Shown here piece by piece: positions 23,008 to 31,526 of a DNA stretch of 50,896 bases. The stretch is from Anaerolineales bacterium (GTDB lineage Bacteria; Chloroflexota; Anaerolineae; Anaerolineales; E44-bin32), in contig JARGGH010000023.1 of NCBI GenBank assembly GCA_029210945.1, forward strand, positions 1-50,896, read 5' to 3'. The notes beneath the pieces are model-generated. The model was not told the DNA's origin, made no database searches, and saw nothing but the letters and a program-made list of their open reading frames with translations. The translations under genes and the position numbers were made by a program. The stretch's first letter is position 1. Every line of letters starts with the position of its first letter.

Positions 23008-23615
23008 TTCGAAAAGGCCTCCTTGGCAAAACGATCATCGTCGAGCCGGAAGCGCCAGGGGAGGCTCTTCCAGGGCTCTTCTACAGAGTTTAAACCCACA
23101 CGGGAGCTGGTTGTCACGCTCGAATCGGCGATTGATTTCACCTGCTCGATGAAGAGCGGTGCCGATGCTTCGCACAGGTCAAGGCCGTCGAAGGTCCCGT
23201 CGATCGCAAAGGCTTGACAGATTTTGGCTGGCCCGTCCGTCCAATCTGCCGCGCGCCGCCCGGCCCGCCGGGAGCGGATGTGCTCGCGCCCTTCGACGGG
23301 TATCACAGCACGCAGCAAGACAGCGGCAGGCAAACCTTCCGGCTCGGTGACGAAGTTCAGCATCCAGTGCATCCCGTAGATGAAGTATACATAGGCATGC
23401 CCCGGAGGCCCCCACATGCTCTCGTTGCGCGCCGTCCGGCCCGCTGATGCATGACAGCCGAGATCTTCCGTCCCGATGTAGGCCTCGGTTTCGCTGATAA
23501 TCCCGGCCGTCCGGGAACCATCCTGTTCAATGCGTACAAGCCGCTGGCCCAGGAGGTCACGGGCGACTTCCAATGTCGGTCTTCGAAAGAATGATCGTTC
23601 AAACCGTGTGGTCAT
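23004..23615 (-). CDS. 3-methyladenine DNA glycosylase (AAG/MPG family)
   Basis: The 203-residue enzyme excises alkylated purines in base-excision repair. It has the whole MPG fold: [15 protein letters not shown], the catalytic Glu in [38 protein letters not shown] and [17 protein letters not shown]. The start is unclear. ATG 23615 fits the family's N-terminus but has no ribosome site; GTG 23657 would add 14 residues. It overlaps fabI by 4 nt and lies about 80 nt after the epimerase gene. It is the second DNA glycosylase in this window. Confidence 0.93.
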   Translation of the reverse strand: MTTRFERSFFRRPTLEVARDLLGQRLVRIEQDGSRTAGIISETEAYIGTEDLGCHASAGRTARNESMWGPPGHAYVYFIYGMHWMLNFVTEPEGLPAAVLLRAVIPVEGREHIRSRRAGRRAADWTDGPAKICQAFAIDGTFDGLDLCEASAPLFIEQVKSIADSSVTTSSRVGLNSVEEPWKSLPWRFRLDDDRFAKEAFSK

Positions 23616-23696
23616 GGGTGGAGAGCATGTGCGACGTTCGATATTCGGGATCCGCACTTCCGGTTCTGGAACCCTGGAGCGTGAGGGTTGCGCTGG

Positions 23697-24641
23697 TTAA
23701 GATGGCGACCGGCCCGCGGGCTGGAAGCGTGTGTCCTGGCGGATCATGTGCTCCAGCCCCTCTTTTAATCCGTAACGCGGTTTGTAGCCAAGTTTTTCCC
23801 TGGCCAGGCTGATGTCGGCACACATCCGTGAGGGGCCAGGATCCTGATCCTCTTTATAAATCCACTCGCCTCCGGAGCCCAGCGCCTCGATGACGTATTG
23901 GCCCAGCTGCTTAATACTCGTCTCGGTTCCGCTGCCGATGTTGATCACCGTCCGATCGATTGTCGGCGCGGTCGCAGCGGCGACCATCGCCTCGACCACG
24001 TCGTCGCGGTGCACAAAATCACGGGTCTGGATGCCGCTCCCGTGGATGACCATCGTGCCGTCATGTGCAGCCTGGCGAAGGAAATGCGGAATCACTGGCG
24101 GGTGGGCGACGGAGAGTGGTTGGCCAGGACCGTAGGCGTTAAAAACTCGCAGCGAGACGGTTTCAATCCCCCATAATCTGCCGATTGTCCGGATGTAGTG
24201 CTCGGCGGCCAGTTTTGACACCGCGTAGGGTGATCCTGGATTAGGGGAAGTCGCCTCGCTGATGGGCTGTTTGGCCCGGTCGCCGTATATCGCACCGGAG
24301 GAAATGAAGACAACCCGGCGCACGCCGACGTCTCGCATCGCTTCCATCACACTGACCGTACCGCCAACGTTGATGATATTGTATTCCCGTGGATACAGGA
24401 TCGATTCGGGGACGGAAACTTTGGCTGCCAGGTGGTATATACAATCGACATCCTGGAGCAACGTCCATAATTTAGGACGGTCAGTTACATCGCCACGAGT
24501 GAACAGGACGTCTGGATTCAAGCGCGCAGGATCACCGGCGGAAAGGTCGTCAAATCCGCGCACTTGATGGCCCTCACGTGCAAGTCGATTTGCAAGCGCA
24601 GAACCCAGGAATCCGGCAGCACCGGTCACGAGAAAATTCAT
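23697..24641 (-). CDS. NAD-dependent nucleotide-sugar epimerase/dehydratase
   Basis: A 314-residue extended short-chain dehydrogenase of the UDP-glucose 4-epimerase (GalE-like) group. The Rossmann motif is TGAAGFLGSAL, the catalytic Ser and Tyr-x3-Lys are in FISSGAIYGD and SPYAVSKLAAEHY, and the substrate region is RVFNAYGPGQ. It acts on a nucleotide-activated sugar for surface polysaccharides, but the exact sugar cannot be told. ATG 24641 is preferred to GTG 24653 because GAGGTGA lies 8 nt before it. A TATAAT at 24694-24689 is a probable -10 box for this gene. Confidence 0.9.
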   Translation of the reverse strand: MNFLVTGAAGFLGSALANRLAREGHQVRGFDDLSAGDPARLNPDVLFTRGDVTDRPKLWTLLQDVDCIYHLAAKVSVPESILYPREYNIINVGGTVSVMEAMRDVGVRRVVFISSGAIYGDRAKQPISEATSPNPGSPYAVSKLAAEHYIRTIGRLWGIETVSLRVFNAYGPGQPLSVAHPPVIPHFLRQAAHDGTMVIHGSGIQTRDFVHRDDVVEAMVAAATAPTIDRTVINIGSGTETSIKQLGQYVIEALGSGGEWIYKEDQDPGPSRMCADISLAREKLGYKPRYGLKEGLEHMIRQDTRFQPAGRSPS

Positions 24642-24712
24642 CGGCTGTTTCACCTCAGGTCATGTGGATGAACCCGGGAGGAGTCGGCATTATAACATGG
24701 GGCTCATTTTCA

Positions 24713-24740
24713 TTGACTTCTCGGGCTGCATTGATACACT
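24713..24740 (+). promoter_or_regulatory. Leaderless promoter of the candidate metalloprotease gene
   Basis: TTGACT (24713-24718), a 16-nt spacer and TACACT (24735-24740) are followed after 6 nt by ATG 24747. Transcription should start at the ATG itself, and no ribosome binding site fits between. Confidence 0.65.
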
Positions 24741-24746
24741 GCGCAT

Positions 24747-26033
24747 ATGCAAATCCCCGGGGTTGTCCAATGGGTCGGTCATGTGCTGCGGAGAGCGTTG
24801 CTCGTCGTAATTCTCACGACATTAATTGGTGGGAGCGCGATAACGATTCAGAATCAGCAGGCACAAACACGCGTGTTCACCCGTCCGATCGAGTTCAATT
24901 TTCTCGACTGGACCCTGGCAGCTGCCTTCTCGAAGTTGGGTCAGTGGAGTCTGGGCGCCACAAATTATCTCTCGTCGCCGGGGCGGGTGGGGGTTGTTGA
25001 GCGCTATCTGACCAAGCTGGATGAGACCCAGGCACTTCAACGGCAGCTCGAAGACTTATACGGCGACCCCGATCAAAGCGAAATCGAAGGATCTCTCGCA
25101 ACCGTGAGCGGTGAGCTTGAGATCATGCGAGAACAGGTCGGCAAATTGAGACCTGTCGTGGAGACGATATTGCAGGAGGACGTGGGGGTTGTGCTTCAGC
25201 AGCTCGGGTTCAGCGTTGGAGGGGCACCTTTCCCTCCGGTCTTGATGCAGTTCACACCGCTGCCCTCCGCGCTGATCGTTTCACCACGCAGCGAAATCCG
25301 GCAGGATGCAAATATCGCTCTGCGTGTGGATCTGACGCTCGAGCAGAAAATCGCGCTGGAAGAGCGGATCGAATCTGCGATGGATGTTTCGGCACTGGTT
25401 GTCCCGGTTGGCGGGTTGGGTACGTACCCGACGATGATCCAGCAGAGCACAATCCTTTCGTGGGTCACGGAAGTCATCGCGCATGAATGGACGCACAACT
25501 ACCTGTCGCTTCACCCGCTCGGTTTGAACTACAGCCAGACACCTGAACTGCGCACGATGAATGAAACGACAGCCTTGTTAATCGGGGTCGAATTCAGCCG
25601 CCGTGTGCTGCGTGCATCCTACCCGGGATACTTGCCCCCGGAAGAGACGACGCCGCCCCCGGAACCTCAAGCAGAGGAGCCGGCGGAGGTAGTGTTCGAC
25701 TTCAGAAGAGAGATGCGGGAGACCCGCTTGCGTGTGGATGAGCTGCTCGCGCAAGGCGAAGTCGAGGCTGCCGAGGAGTATATGGAAGAGAGGCGGGTCC
25801 TTTTCTGGGAGCACGGCCACCGGATCCGGAAGTTGAACCAGGCCTATTTCGCATTTCACGGCGCCTACGCGGATGAACCGGGCGGGGCTGCCGGGGATGA
25901 CCCGGTCGGGGCGGCGGTTCGCGCTCTCTGGGAGGAGATCAGCTCACCGGCTGATTTCTTGCGCCTGATGGCAGCTATGAATTCGCATGAGGATTTGGAG
26001 AGAACGCTCCAATCCGTCCTCACCACTCATTGA
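24747..26033 (+). CDS. Membrane-anchored candidate zinc metalloprotease, unknown family
   Basis: The 428-residue protein has one N-terminal membrane helix (residues 15-33, a signal anchor), with the rest presumably outside. The central part is helical. A clear zinc-peptidase motif follows: VIAHEWTHNYLSLHPLG, with His246, Glu247 and His250 forming HExxH. A likely third ligand, Glu273 in MNETTALLIG, lies 23 residues downstream, as in gluzincins. The C-terminal part has a proline-rich linker (PPPEPQAEEP) and a helical tail. I do not recognise a named family. The gene seems leaderless, and its last 14 nt overlap the end of the convergent M20 peptidase gene. Confidence 0.7.
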   Translation: MQIPGVVQWVGHVLRRALLVVILTTLIGGSAITIQNQQAQTRVFTRPIEFNFLDWTLAAAFSKLGQWSLGATNYLSSPGRVGVVERYLTKLDETQALQRQLEDLYGDPDQSEIEGSLATVSGELEIMREQVGKLRPVVETILQEDVGVVLQQLGFSVGGAPFPPVLMQFTPLPSALIVSPRSEIRQDANIALRVDLTLEQKIALEERIESAMDVSALVVPVGGLGTYPTMIQQSTILSWVTEVIAHEWTHNYLSLHPLGLNYSQTPELRTMNETTALLIGVEFSRRVLRASYPGYLPPEETTPPPEPQAEEPAEVVFDFRREMRETRLRVDELLAQGEVEAAEEYMEERRVLFWEHGHRIRKLNQAYFAFHGAYADEPGGAAGDDPVGAAVRALWEEISSPADFLRLMAAMNSHEDLERTLQSVLTTH

Positions 26034-27150
26034 TCAACGCCGCCAGGAGCGCCATTCGCTCTGCGAGCGGGGCGATATCAATCTGTTCTTGTGAGGAATG
26101 TGCCCCCCGGCCGAGCGCACCAAGCCCATCCAGGACAGGGATACCTTGAGCGGCGACGAAGTTCGCGTCCGATCCGCCGCCGGTGCCGCCTTCCATCAGG
26201 TCCAGTGCAAGTTCAGCAGCGATCGCTTGAGCTCTGGAGAAGGAGCGCACGATCAGGTCACTGCGCTCCATCGGAGGTCGATTCCAACCCCCGCGCACGT
26301 CGAGGGCAGCGCCTGCAAGCTTTGGCTGCAGGGCATGCATCGCCTCGACCACCCGGTCCCCTTCTGCCTGGGTCAATGCGCGAACATCGACGCGTGTACG
26401 ACAGCGGTCGGGCACGACGTTCGAGCGGCTCCCTCCCTGGATGACCCCGACGTTGAGGGTCGTATCCTCATCCTGTGCAGCGATCTGCAGCAGTTCCGGG
26501 ATCTGCAGCGCGATCTCCACGATCGCGTTGACGCCCCGTGCGATCTCAGCGCCTGCATGTGCGGCGTAACCGCGCGCTTCGATTTCAAAACCGAGGATGC
26601 CCTTTCGCCATGTTTTCAGCGCGCCATCTGGAAGCGCTGGTTCCAGGCAGAAGACGACGGAGTAATCTTTAGATAAATCTTCGATCAATTCTCTGGAAGT
26701 CCTGCTGCCAGTTTCTTCATCTGAAGTGACGAGCAGTGAGACCCGGGATCCGCCGATCCGGCCTGCTTGCTGAAGCACATTCATCACGGTCAGCGCCATC
26801 GCGATGCTGACCTTCATATCGAGGATCCCCGGTCCGTGAATCGCATCGTCTGTCCGCAGAAAAGGCATTCGCTCCAACGTGCCGACCGGGTGAACCGTGT
26901 CCATATGCGTTAAAAGCAGGACGCCATCTCCGTCCGTTCCCCACGTGCCCAGCAGGTGGTCACCAACCCGGGTCTGGGGAAAAAATTGAACCCGGGCGCC
27001 GGTCTCGCCCATTTCTCTGGCGAGAAGAACGCCTAAAGAATCAACCGCCTCTTTGGAGGTCGTCGGCGTCTCGATTAATACGTACCTTTCGAGGCGCGAG
27101 ATTAGCTCCTCGCGCAGTGCTTCAAATGTTGAGGTCGGGAGAGGTGGCAT
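26020..27150 (-). CDS. M20 family metallopeptidase (carboxypeptidase G2-like)
   Basis: The 376-residue soluble enzyme is a two-zinc M20 peptidase or amidohydrolase. The first metal ligands are in LLLTHMDTVHP, the bridging Asp in GPGILDMK, the catalytic Glu in VTSDEETGS, and other ligands in EPALPDG and GRGAHSSQEQ. The dimerisation domain has RGYAAHAGAEIARGVNAI. The sequence is closest to glutamate carboxypeptidases. Substrates are probably N-acylated amino acids or dipeptides. ATG 27150, preceded by GGAG, is preferred to the first start at 27213. It follows a lipoprotein gene by 59 nt. Confidence 0.9.
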   Translation of the reverse strand: MPPLPTSTFEALREELISRLERYVLIETPTTSKEAVDSLGVLLAREMGETGARVQFFPQTRVGDHLLGTWGTDGDGVLLLTHMDTVHPVGTLERMPFLRTDDAIHGPGILDMKVSIAMALTVMNVLQQAGRIGGSRVSLLVTSDEETGSRTSRELIEDLSKDYSVVFCLEPALPDGALKTWRKGILGFEIEARGYAAHAGAEIARGVNAIVEIALQIPELLQIAAQDEDTTLNVGVIQGGSRSNVVPDRCRTRVDVRALTQAEGDRVVEAMHALQPKLAGAALDVRGGWNRPPMERSDLIVRSFSRAQAIAAELALDLMEGGTGGGSDANFVAAQGIPVLDGLGALGRGAHSSQEQIDIAPLAERMALLAALINEW

Positions 27151-27209
27151 ATGAGATCTCCATACGAAATGTGGGCAGCGGAGAGTTTCGCTTGCTGTTG
27201 GCGAAATTC

Positions 27210-28535
27210 TCACCCTGTGGGTGGACAGACTTCAGCGGGCGTATAGCTTCGATTTGCATAACCATATTGGAGTGGTTCGAGCACATCAGCAGGTTGCTGC
27301 TGGGCGAAGCGTCGCGCGGCCGCACATGCCGCCTCTAATTCGCCGGTCTCGAGATAAGCCTCCCAATAAGCTTCAGCCAGCGAGCGTATCCCGTAGGCCG
27401 TGCTGCCCTCCGGGACGGATTCTTGAAGAAACTGCAGGGCCTGCTCGGCCATGGCGGTGCGACCCAGTTGGAGGTGGAGAGTCATCTGCCGGTAGGTGGC
27501 GAAAGCTGCCAGCTGTGTGTAACCATCCTGCCCCTTGATCCAATCATCGAGCGGGCCATCTTCACGGACCCGCTGGTACATGATTAACGCGGCCTCGAGA
27601 TTGCCAGCTGAAGCGGCGTCATCGGCATCGTGAAGCAGGTGGATGCGATATGTCGGCGGCGCAAGCTGCTCTTTAACGGAGATAAATTTGGATCGCTCCG
27701 GTGACCACTGCCATGTCCGCGTGAAGGGCCGATATGGACCTGCTCCTGCGGATGCAATCCCCTCTGCGGTGATCTCTATTTGGTAGCGACCATCGTTCAA
27801 TGGACCCGTGATCTCGATTTTCGGTGAGGGCAAATCATCTGAGCGTCCTTCGAACAGACCGACGAATCCGGATCGCTCCCAGCGCAGAATCTCGACCTGT
27901 TTGAAGCAAGTGTGCGCCCCGCAGGTTTCGCGCCAATAGAGGAGTTCCACGAGACCATCGCCGTTCAGGTCTTTTACGCTCATCAGAACCGGTGGTCCGA
28001 CGTTCTGTGAGGGAGTCGTGGAATATGCGAGCCGGTAGCGATCCTTATCGCAGCGGAAGATCAGAAGCGAGCCGGATGGGCGCGTTGAGCCCTGTTCGGC
28101 TCCATAAAGTGTGACCGCCAGGTCTTCAAGCCCATCGCCGGTGAGATCACGCCGTGAGACGGCTGCACGATTCCCATCCGGAGCGGGTGTGGATTGAAGA
28201 GCGGCGGCCAACGGCTCGACCAGCCCCCCTTGATTGAGATACTCCTGCAGGCTGGCCCCCCAGCCGAACTCGGCGTCGAGATCGGGCAGCGGCGGTGAGC
28301 CAGGAGGGATGGGACAGCCGCTCTCGAGCGCCGGCGTGGGGGTGTTGACGGGAACGGCCGTCGGCTGACTCTCTCCTTCCACCGGGGAGCTGGTCTGGGC
28401 AGCCGGCGGTTCCGGCGGGCCTGGCTCAGGTTCAGGCATGCTGAGACAGGCGCTTAACGCTGAGATGGTGCTGAAAATCGCGATTGACCGCAGTATTCTG
28501 GCCGCGCATCCTTGTTCATCCCGCAATTGTCCCAT
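27210..28535 (-). CDS. Lipoprotein with two FG-GAP/VCBS-like repeats
   Basis: The 441-residue protein has an N-terminal signal ending in a lipobox, SALSAC (Cys30), then a Pro/Thr-rich tether. Two calcium-binding-like DxNxDGxxD repeats follow (DLTGDGLEDLAVTLYG and DLNGDGLVELLYW), which may be part of a beta-propeller-like fold. The C-terminal 150 residues form a helical region that could be TPR-like (AASAGNLEAALIMYQRV, LQLGRTAMAEQALQFLQ). It is likely a surface lipoprotein, with no assignable enzyme role. The start ATG 28535 has no ribosome site but a -10 box 6 nt upstream, so it is probably leaderless. Confidence 0.75.
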   Translation of the reverse strand: MGQLRDEQGCAARILRSIAIFSTISALSACLSMPEPEPGPPEPPAAQTSSPVEGESQPTAVPVNTPTPALESGCPIPPGSPPLPDLDAEFGWGASLQEYLNQGGLVEPLAAALQSTPAPDGNRAAVSRRDLTGDGLEDLAVTLYGAEQGSTRPSGSLLIFRCDKDRYRLAYSTTPSQNVGPPVLMSVKDLNGDGLVELLYWRETCGAHTCFKQVEILRWERSGFVGLFEGRSDDLPSPKIEITGPLNDGRYQIEITAEGIASAGAGPYRPFTRTWQWSPERSKFISVKEQLAPPTYRIHLLHDADDAASAGNLEAALIMYQRVREDGPLDDWIKGQDGYTQLAAFATYRQMTLHLQLGRTAMAEQALQFLQESVPEGSTAYGIRSLAEAYWEAYLETGELEAACAAARRFAQQQPADVLEPLQYGYANRSYTPAEVCPPTG

Positions 28536-28541
28536 AAATGG

Positions 28542-28570
28542 AGTCTAAAGCATCGAAAGGCAGGCAACAA
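28542..28570 (-). promoter_or_regulatory. Leaderless promoter of the FG-GAP lipoprotein gene
   Basis: On the minus strand TTGTTG (28570-28565), a 17-nt spacer and TAGACT (28547-28542) are followed after 6 nt by ATG 28535. The divergent methylase-like gene has its own box nearby. Confidence 0.45.
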
Positions 28571-28649
28571 GTGTTTTCAATGCTGTGCAGGCCGGTTGAA
28601 CTGCTGAGAGCCTGCAACCCTTAAGTTAAACGAAAGGGCAGGCTTAACG

Positions 28650-28655
28650 TATACT
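28650..28655 (+). promoter_or_regulatory. -10 box of the leaderless methylase-like gene
   Basis: TATACT at 28650-28655 lies 7 nt before ATG 28663. The -35 region is weak. No ribosome binding site is visible. Confidence 0.5.
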
Positions 28656-28662
28656 GATTGCG

Positions 28663-30876
28663 ATGGATATTGCACTGCCTGTTGGAATGCCCGCCAGCCA
28701 CACGGGTCCGATAAGCCGGTTTGTCCCACCGATGGATATCGGTGTGATCGAACAGCTGTTGGATACTCTCGATCTGCCAGGGTCGAGGGTTCTGGACCCC
28801 TTTGGCGTGTCGCCACGCGTGCCGATTGAGGCTGCGAAATCGGGTCGTGCCGTCGTCGTGATCGCAAACAACCCGATCAGCCGCTTCATCCTGGAGCATA
28901 CGCTCAATCCGTTCACGCTGTCTGAATTAAGAGCCGCGCTCGCTCAGATCGCTGCGCTGCCAAAAGACGATACGCGCATGGAAAATTTCATGCTGGATCT
29001 GTACCGCAGCCGCTGTGCCCGGTGTGGTGAGGAGGTGTCGGTCGATTTTTTCGTCTGGGACCGGGAGTTAGGCGGACCGTCCCATAAGGTGTATGCCTGT
29101 GAAAACTGTGCCCATGCAGGCGAGGTATCCGCAACGGATGAAGATTGGGAGCGAGCACTCGATTATGCGCGGCGGGGGCTCCATCATGCGATGGCGGTTG
29201 AACAGGTCGCGCCGCGTGGAGATCCAGATCGGAAGCACGCAGAGGCTGCACTGGCGGTCTACCCGGGACGGGCTATCTATGCCATCACGACACTGCTCAA
29301 TAAAGTGCAGCAACTGAGACTCGCCCCTGGGCTGGAGGCGGCTGTGCATGCGCTGCTGCTCTCTGCGTTCGATGCTGGCAATGCGCTCTGGGGGTATCCG
29401 GATGGACGCGACCGCCCACGTCAGCTGGTGGCCTCTCAGCGTTACCGTGAGTTTAACCTCTGGCGCGCGATGGAAGAGGCGATTGGTTCCTGGGCGATGG
29501 ATGACCCGCAGGTCAGCTCGACAGCGCTTATGCCGGGCGGTCGTCTTGAGGGCGGTCGGGTGCATATTTTCCATGGATCCTATACCAGATTGAACGAGCT
29601 GCTAGGCTCGGAGAGTTTCGATCACGTTGTGAGCGTCCCACCGCGCCCCAATCAGGCATTCTGGACGCTGTCCGCGCTGTGGGCGGCCTGGTTGTGGGGG
29701 CATGCGGCTGCGGCCCCGATCAAGGTGGCGCTGCGGCGCCGGCGCTACGATTGGGCCTGGCATGCCGGCGCACTGCATACCGTTGTCAAGCAGATCGCGC
29801 CGATGCTCAAACCACCGGCAAGAACGGCGATGTACCTTCCCGAATCCGAAGCGGGGTTTCTCGCGGCAATCTTGAGCAGTTACGACGCGGCAGGGTACGA
29901 TCTGCATGGTCGCGCGCTGCGAGCAAATGAAGGCCAGGCGGTCATCCTGTGGCAGCAGCCCGGCTCGATTGACGTGCCGCCGCGCAAACAGCTGGACGCA
30001 ACCCGGTTGGGCCAGGCCTGTCGACAGGCGCTCGAGACACGCTGTGAGCCGGCCAGTTTCGATGTGGTCCACGCAGCCGGGTGGACGTTCCTGGCACGCG
30101 AACATTACACGCGTTCGCTCTGGGACGTGGACACCCGGCAGATGATGCAGAGTATCGCCGAGATATTAAATGAGGCGTTGAGTGATGAGGCGACCTTCTG
30201 CCGTCTGGGTCGCGGAGTCGAGTTAGAGACCGGTCTTTACTGGATCGCAAACCCGCCAGACTGCGGCTTGAGCCTCTCCGATCGGGTCGAACAATTTGTG
30301 CTGGATACACTCCGCAGAGAGCCAGAACTGCAGCTCGAAGTATTGGACCGGCGAATATGCGAATCGCTCACCGGGCTGCAAACCCCCGGGAAGCGATTGG
30401 TGCTGGCCGCTCTGGAATCATACGCAGCACCAGTTCGCAACAACAGATGGGCATTGCGCCCGGAAGATCATCCAGCCGCGCGGCGCCGTGCCTGCCAGGA
30501 TGTCCGTCACGAGTTGATCGTTTTGGGCGAGCAGCTTGGCTATGCGGTTGGTGATCGGGATTTGGTTGAGTGGCGAGAGGGAGGCGAATTGCGCTACCGT
30601 TTCTTAATCCGCGAGACCGCAATTTTGAGTGATCTGCAGCTGCGTTTCCAGGAACCGCTGACACTGGTCATGCCCGGAGGGCGAGCGGCCTTGCTCGCTG
30701 AGAAGTCTCGCCGCGATCCGCGCATCCGCGACTGGCTGCAGAGCGGACCCGGGATTCTGAAATTCCGCCATGTGCGCAGACTGGCGTCGGAAACGACGCT
30801 CACCCGCGCGAACCTCGCCGAACGGCTGGCGATCGATCCTCCCGAGCACCAGGACCCGCAGCTCCCGCTGCTCTAA
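28663..30876 (+). CDS. DNA-methylase-like protein with degenerate catalytic motifs
   Basis: The 737-residue protein resembles the adenine-methylase family with an inserted zinc ribbon. The segment VLDPFGVSPRVPIEAAKSGR (43-62) corresponds to the SAM-binding DPFxGSGTT motif but has lost the Gly/Ser/Thr core. The site expected to read DPPY or DPPR is SVPPRPNQAFW (324-334), without the Asp. A zinc ribbon is formed by Cys118, Cys121, Cys146 and Cys149. A long C-terminal region (about 450-737) carries a charged helical part. It probably keeps the fold but not normal methyl transfer. It could be a nucleic-acid-binding regulator. PlsY follows after 18 nt. Confidence 0.7.
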   Translation: MDIALPVGMPASHTGPISRFVPPMDIGVIEQLLDTLDLPGSRVLDPFGVSPRVPIEAAKSGRAVVVIANNPISRFILEHTLNPFTLSELRAALAQIAALPKDDTRMENFMLDLYRSRCARCGEEVSVDFFVWDRELGGPSHKVYACENCAHAGEVSATDEDWERALDYARRGLHHAMAVEQVAPRGDPDRKHAEAALAVYPGRAIYAITTLLNKVQQLRLAPGLEAAVHALLLSAFDAGNALWGYPDGRDRPRQLVASQRYREFNLWRAMEEAIGSWAMDDPQVSSTALMPGGRLEGGRVHIFHGSYTRLNELLGSESFDHVVSVPPRPNQAFWTLSALWAAWLWGHAAAAPIKVALRRRRYDWAWHAGALHTVVKQIAPMLKPPARTAMYLPESEAGFLAAILSSYDAAGYDLHGRALRANEGQAVILWQQPGSIDVPPRKQLDATRLGQACRQALETRCEPASFDVVHAAGWTFLAREHYTRSLWDVDTRQMMQSIAEILNEALSDEATFCRLGRGVELETGLYWIANPPDCGLSLSDRVEQFVLDTLRREPELQLEVLDRRICESLTGLQTPGKRLVLAALESYAAPVRNNRWALRPEDHPAARRRACQDVRHELIVLGEQLGYAVGDRDLVEWREGGELRYRFLIRETAILSDLQLRFQEPLTLVMPGGRAALLAEKSRRDPRIRDWLQSGPGILKFRHVRRLASETTLTRANLAERLAIDPPEHQDPQLPLL

Positions 30877-30894
30877 TTCTTCCAGGACAGAGTC

Positions 30895-31488
30895 ATGACC
30901 AGATTGCTCATCATCAGCCTGACAGCATATTTCATCGGATCGATCCCGTTTTCGATTCTGATCACACGGATCATCACCGGTCAAGATGTGCGCACGAGGG
31001 GCTCTGGGCATGCCGGAGCGACGAACACGATGCGCATCGCCGGGTGGGGAGCCGGGGTCCTGGTCCTTATCTTGGACATCGGGAAGGGGGCATTGGCGAT
31101 TTGGCTGGCGGATGTCTTTGGAAGAGGTTTCATCGAGCCGGCAATCTTCCGTTCGGCGGCAGCTTCCCTTGTGGTTGTGGGTCACTGCTGGCCGGTGTTG
31201 GCCAGTTTTCGCGGGGGGATGGGAATGGCGACAGCCGGGGGCGCGCTGCTTTATACATGGCCGTTCGGTTTCGTGCTCGGGGTCGGGCTTGCGGCAGCCG
31301 CCCAGTTAGCCGTTCGTCATTCGGCGCGTGGAAACATCCTGACAGGTGTGCTGGTAGGGCCGCTCTGGATGCTGTTCGGCGGCGGTTGGCCGCGGGTCGG
31401 GGTAGCTCTGGCGGTTGGAGTAGTCGTGGCGATACGAGCCGTTTCCGATTGGGGCCGTGAATACCGTGAATTGTGGTTCGATCGCTAA
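30895..31488 (+). CDS. plsY: Glycerol-3-phosphate acyltransferase (acyl-phosphate type)
   Basis: The 197-residue membrane enzyme adds an acyl chain from acyl-phosphate to glycerol-3-phosphate, the first step of phospholipid synthesis. It has the right length, about seven helices and the three PlsY motifs. Two are altered: motif 1 reads RGSGHAGATN, with His39 where Asn is usual, and motif 2 reads FRGGMGMAT, with Met109 in place of the highly conserved Lys. Motif 3, SARGNILTG, is conserved. It may be a divergent active enzyme or a paralogue with another role. It follows the methylase-like gene by 18 nt and probably shares its transcript. Confidence 0.85.
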   Translation: MTRLLIISLTAYFIGSIPFSILITRIITGQDVRTRGSGHAGATNTMRIAGWGAGVLVLILDIGKGALAIWLADVFGRGFIEPAIFRSAAASLVVVGHCWPVLASFRGGMGMATAGGALLYTWPFGFVLGVGLAAAAQLAVRHSARGNILTGVLVGPLWMLFGGGWPRVGVALAVGVVVAIRAVSDWGREYRELWFDR

Positions 31489-31526
31489 AGATCATTGACA
31501 TCGCGTGGCGAAAACGGCCGCTGCCT

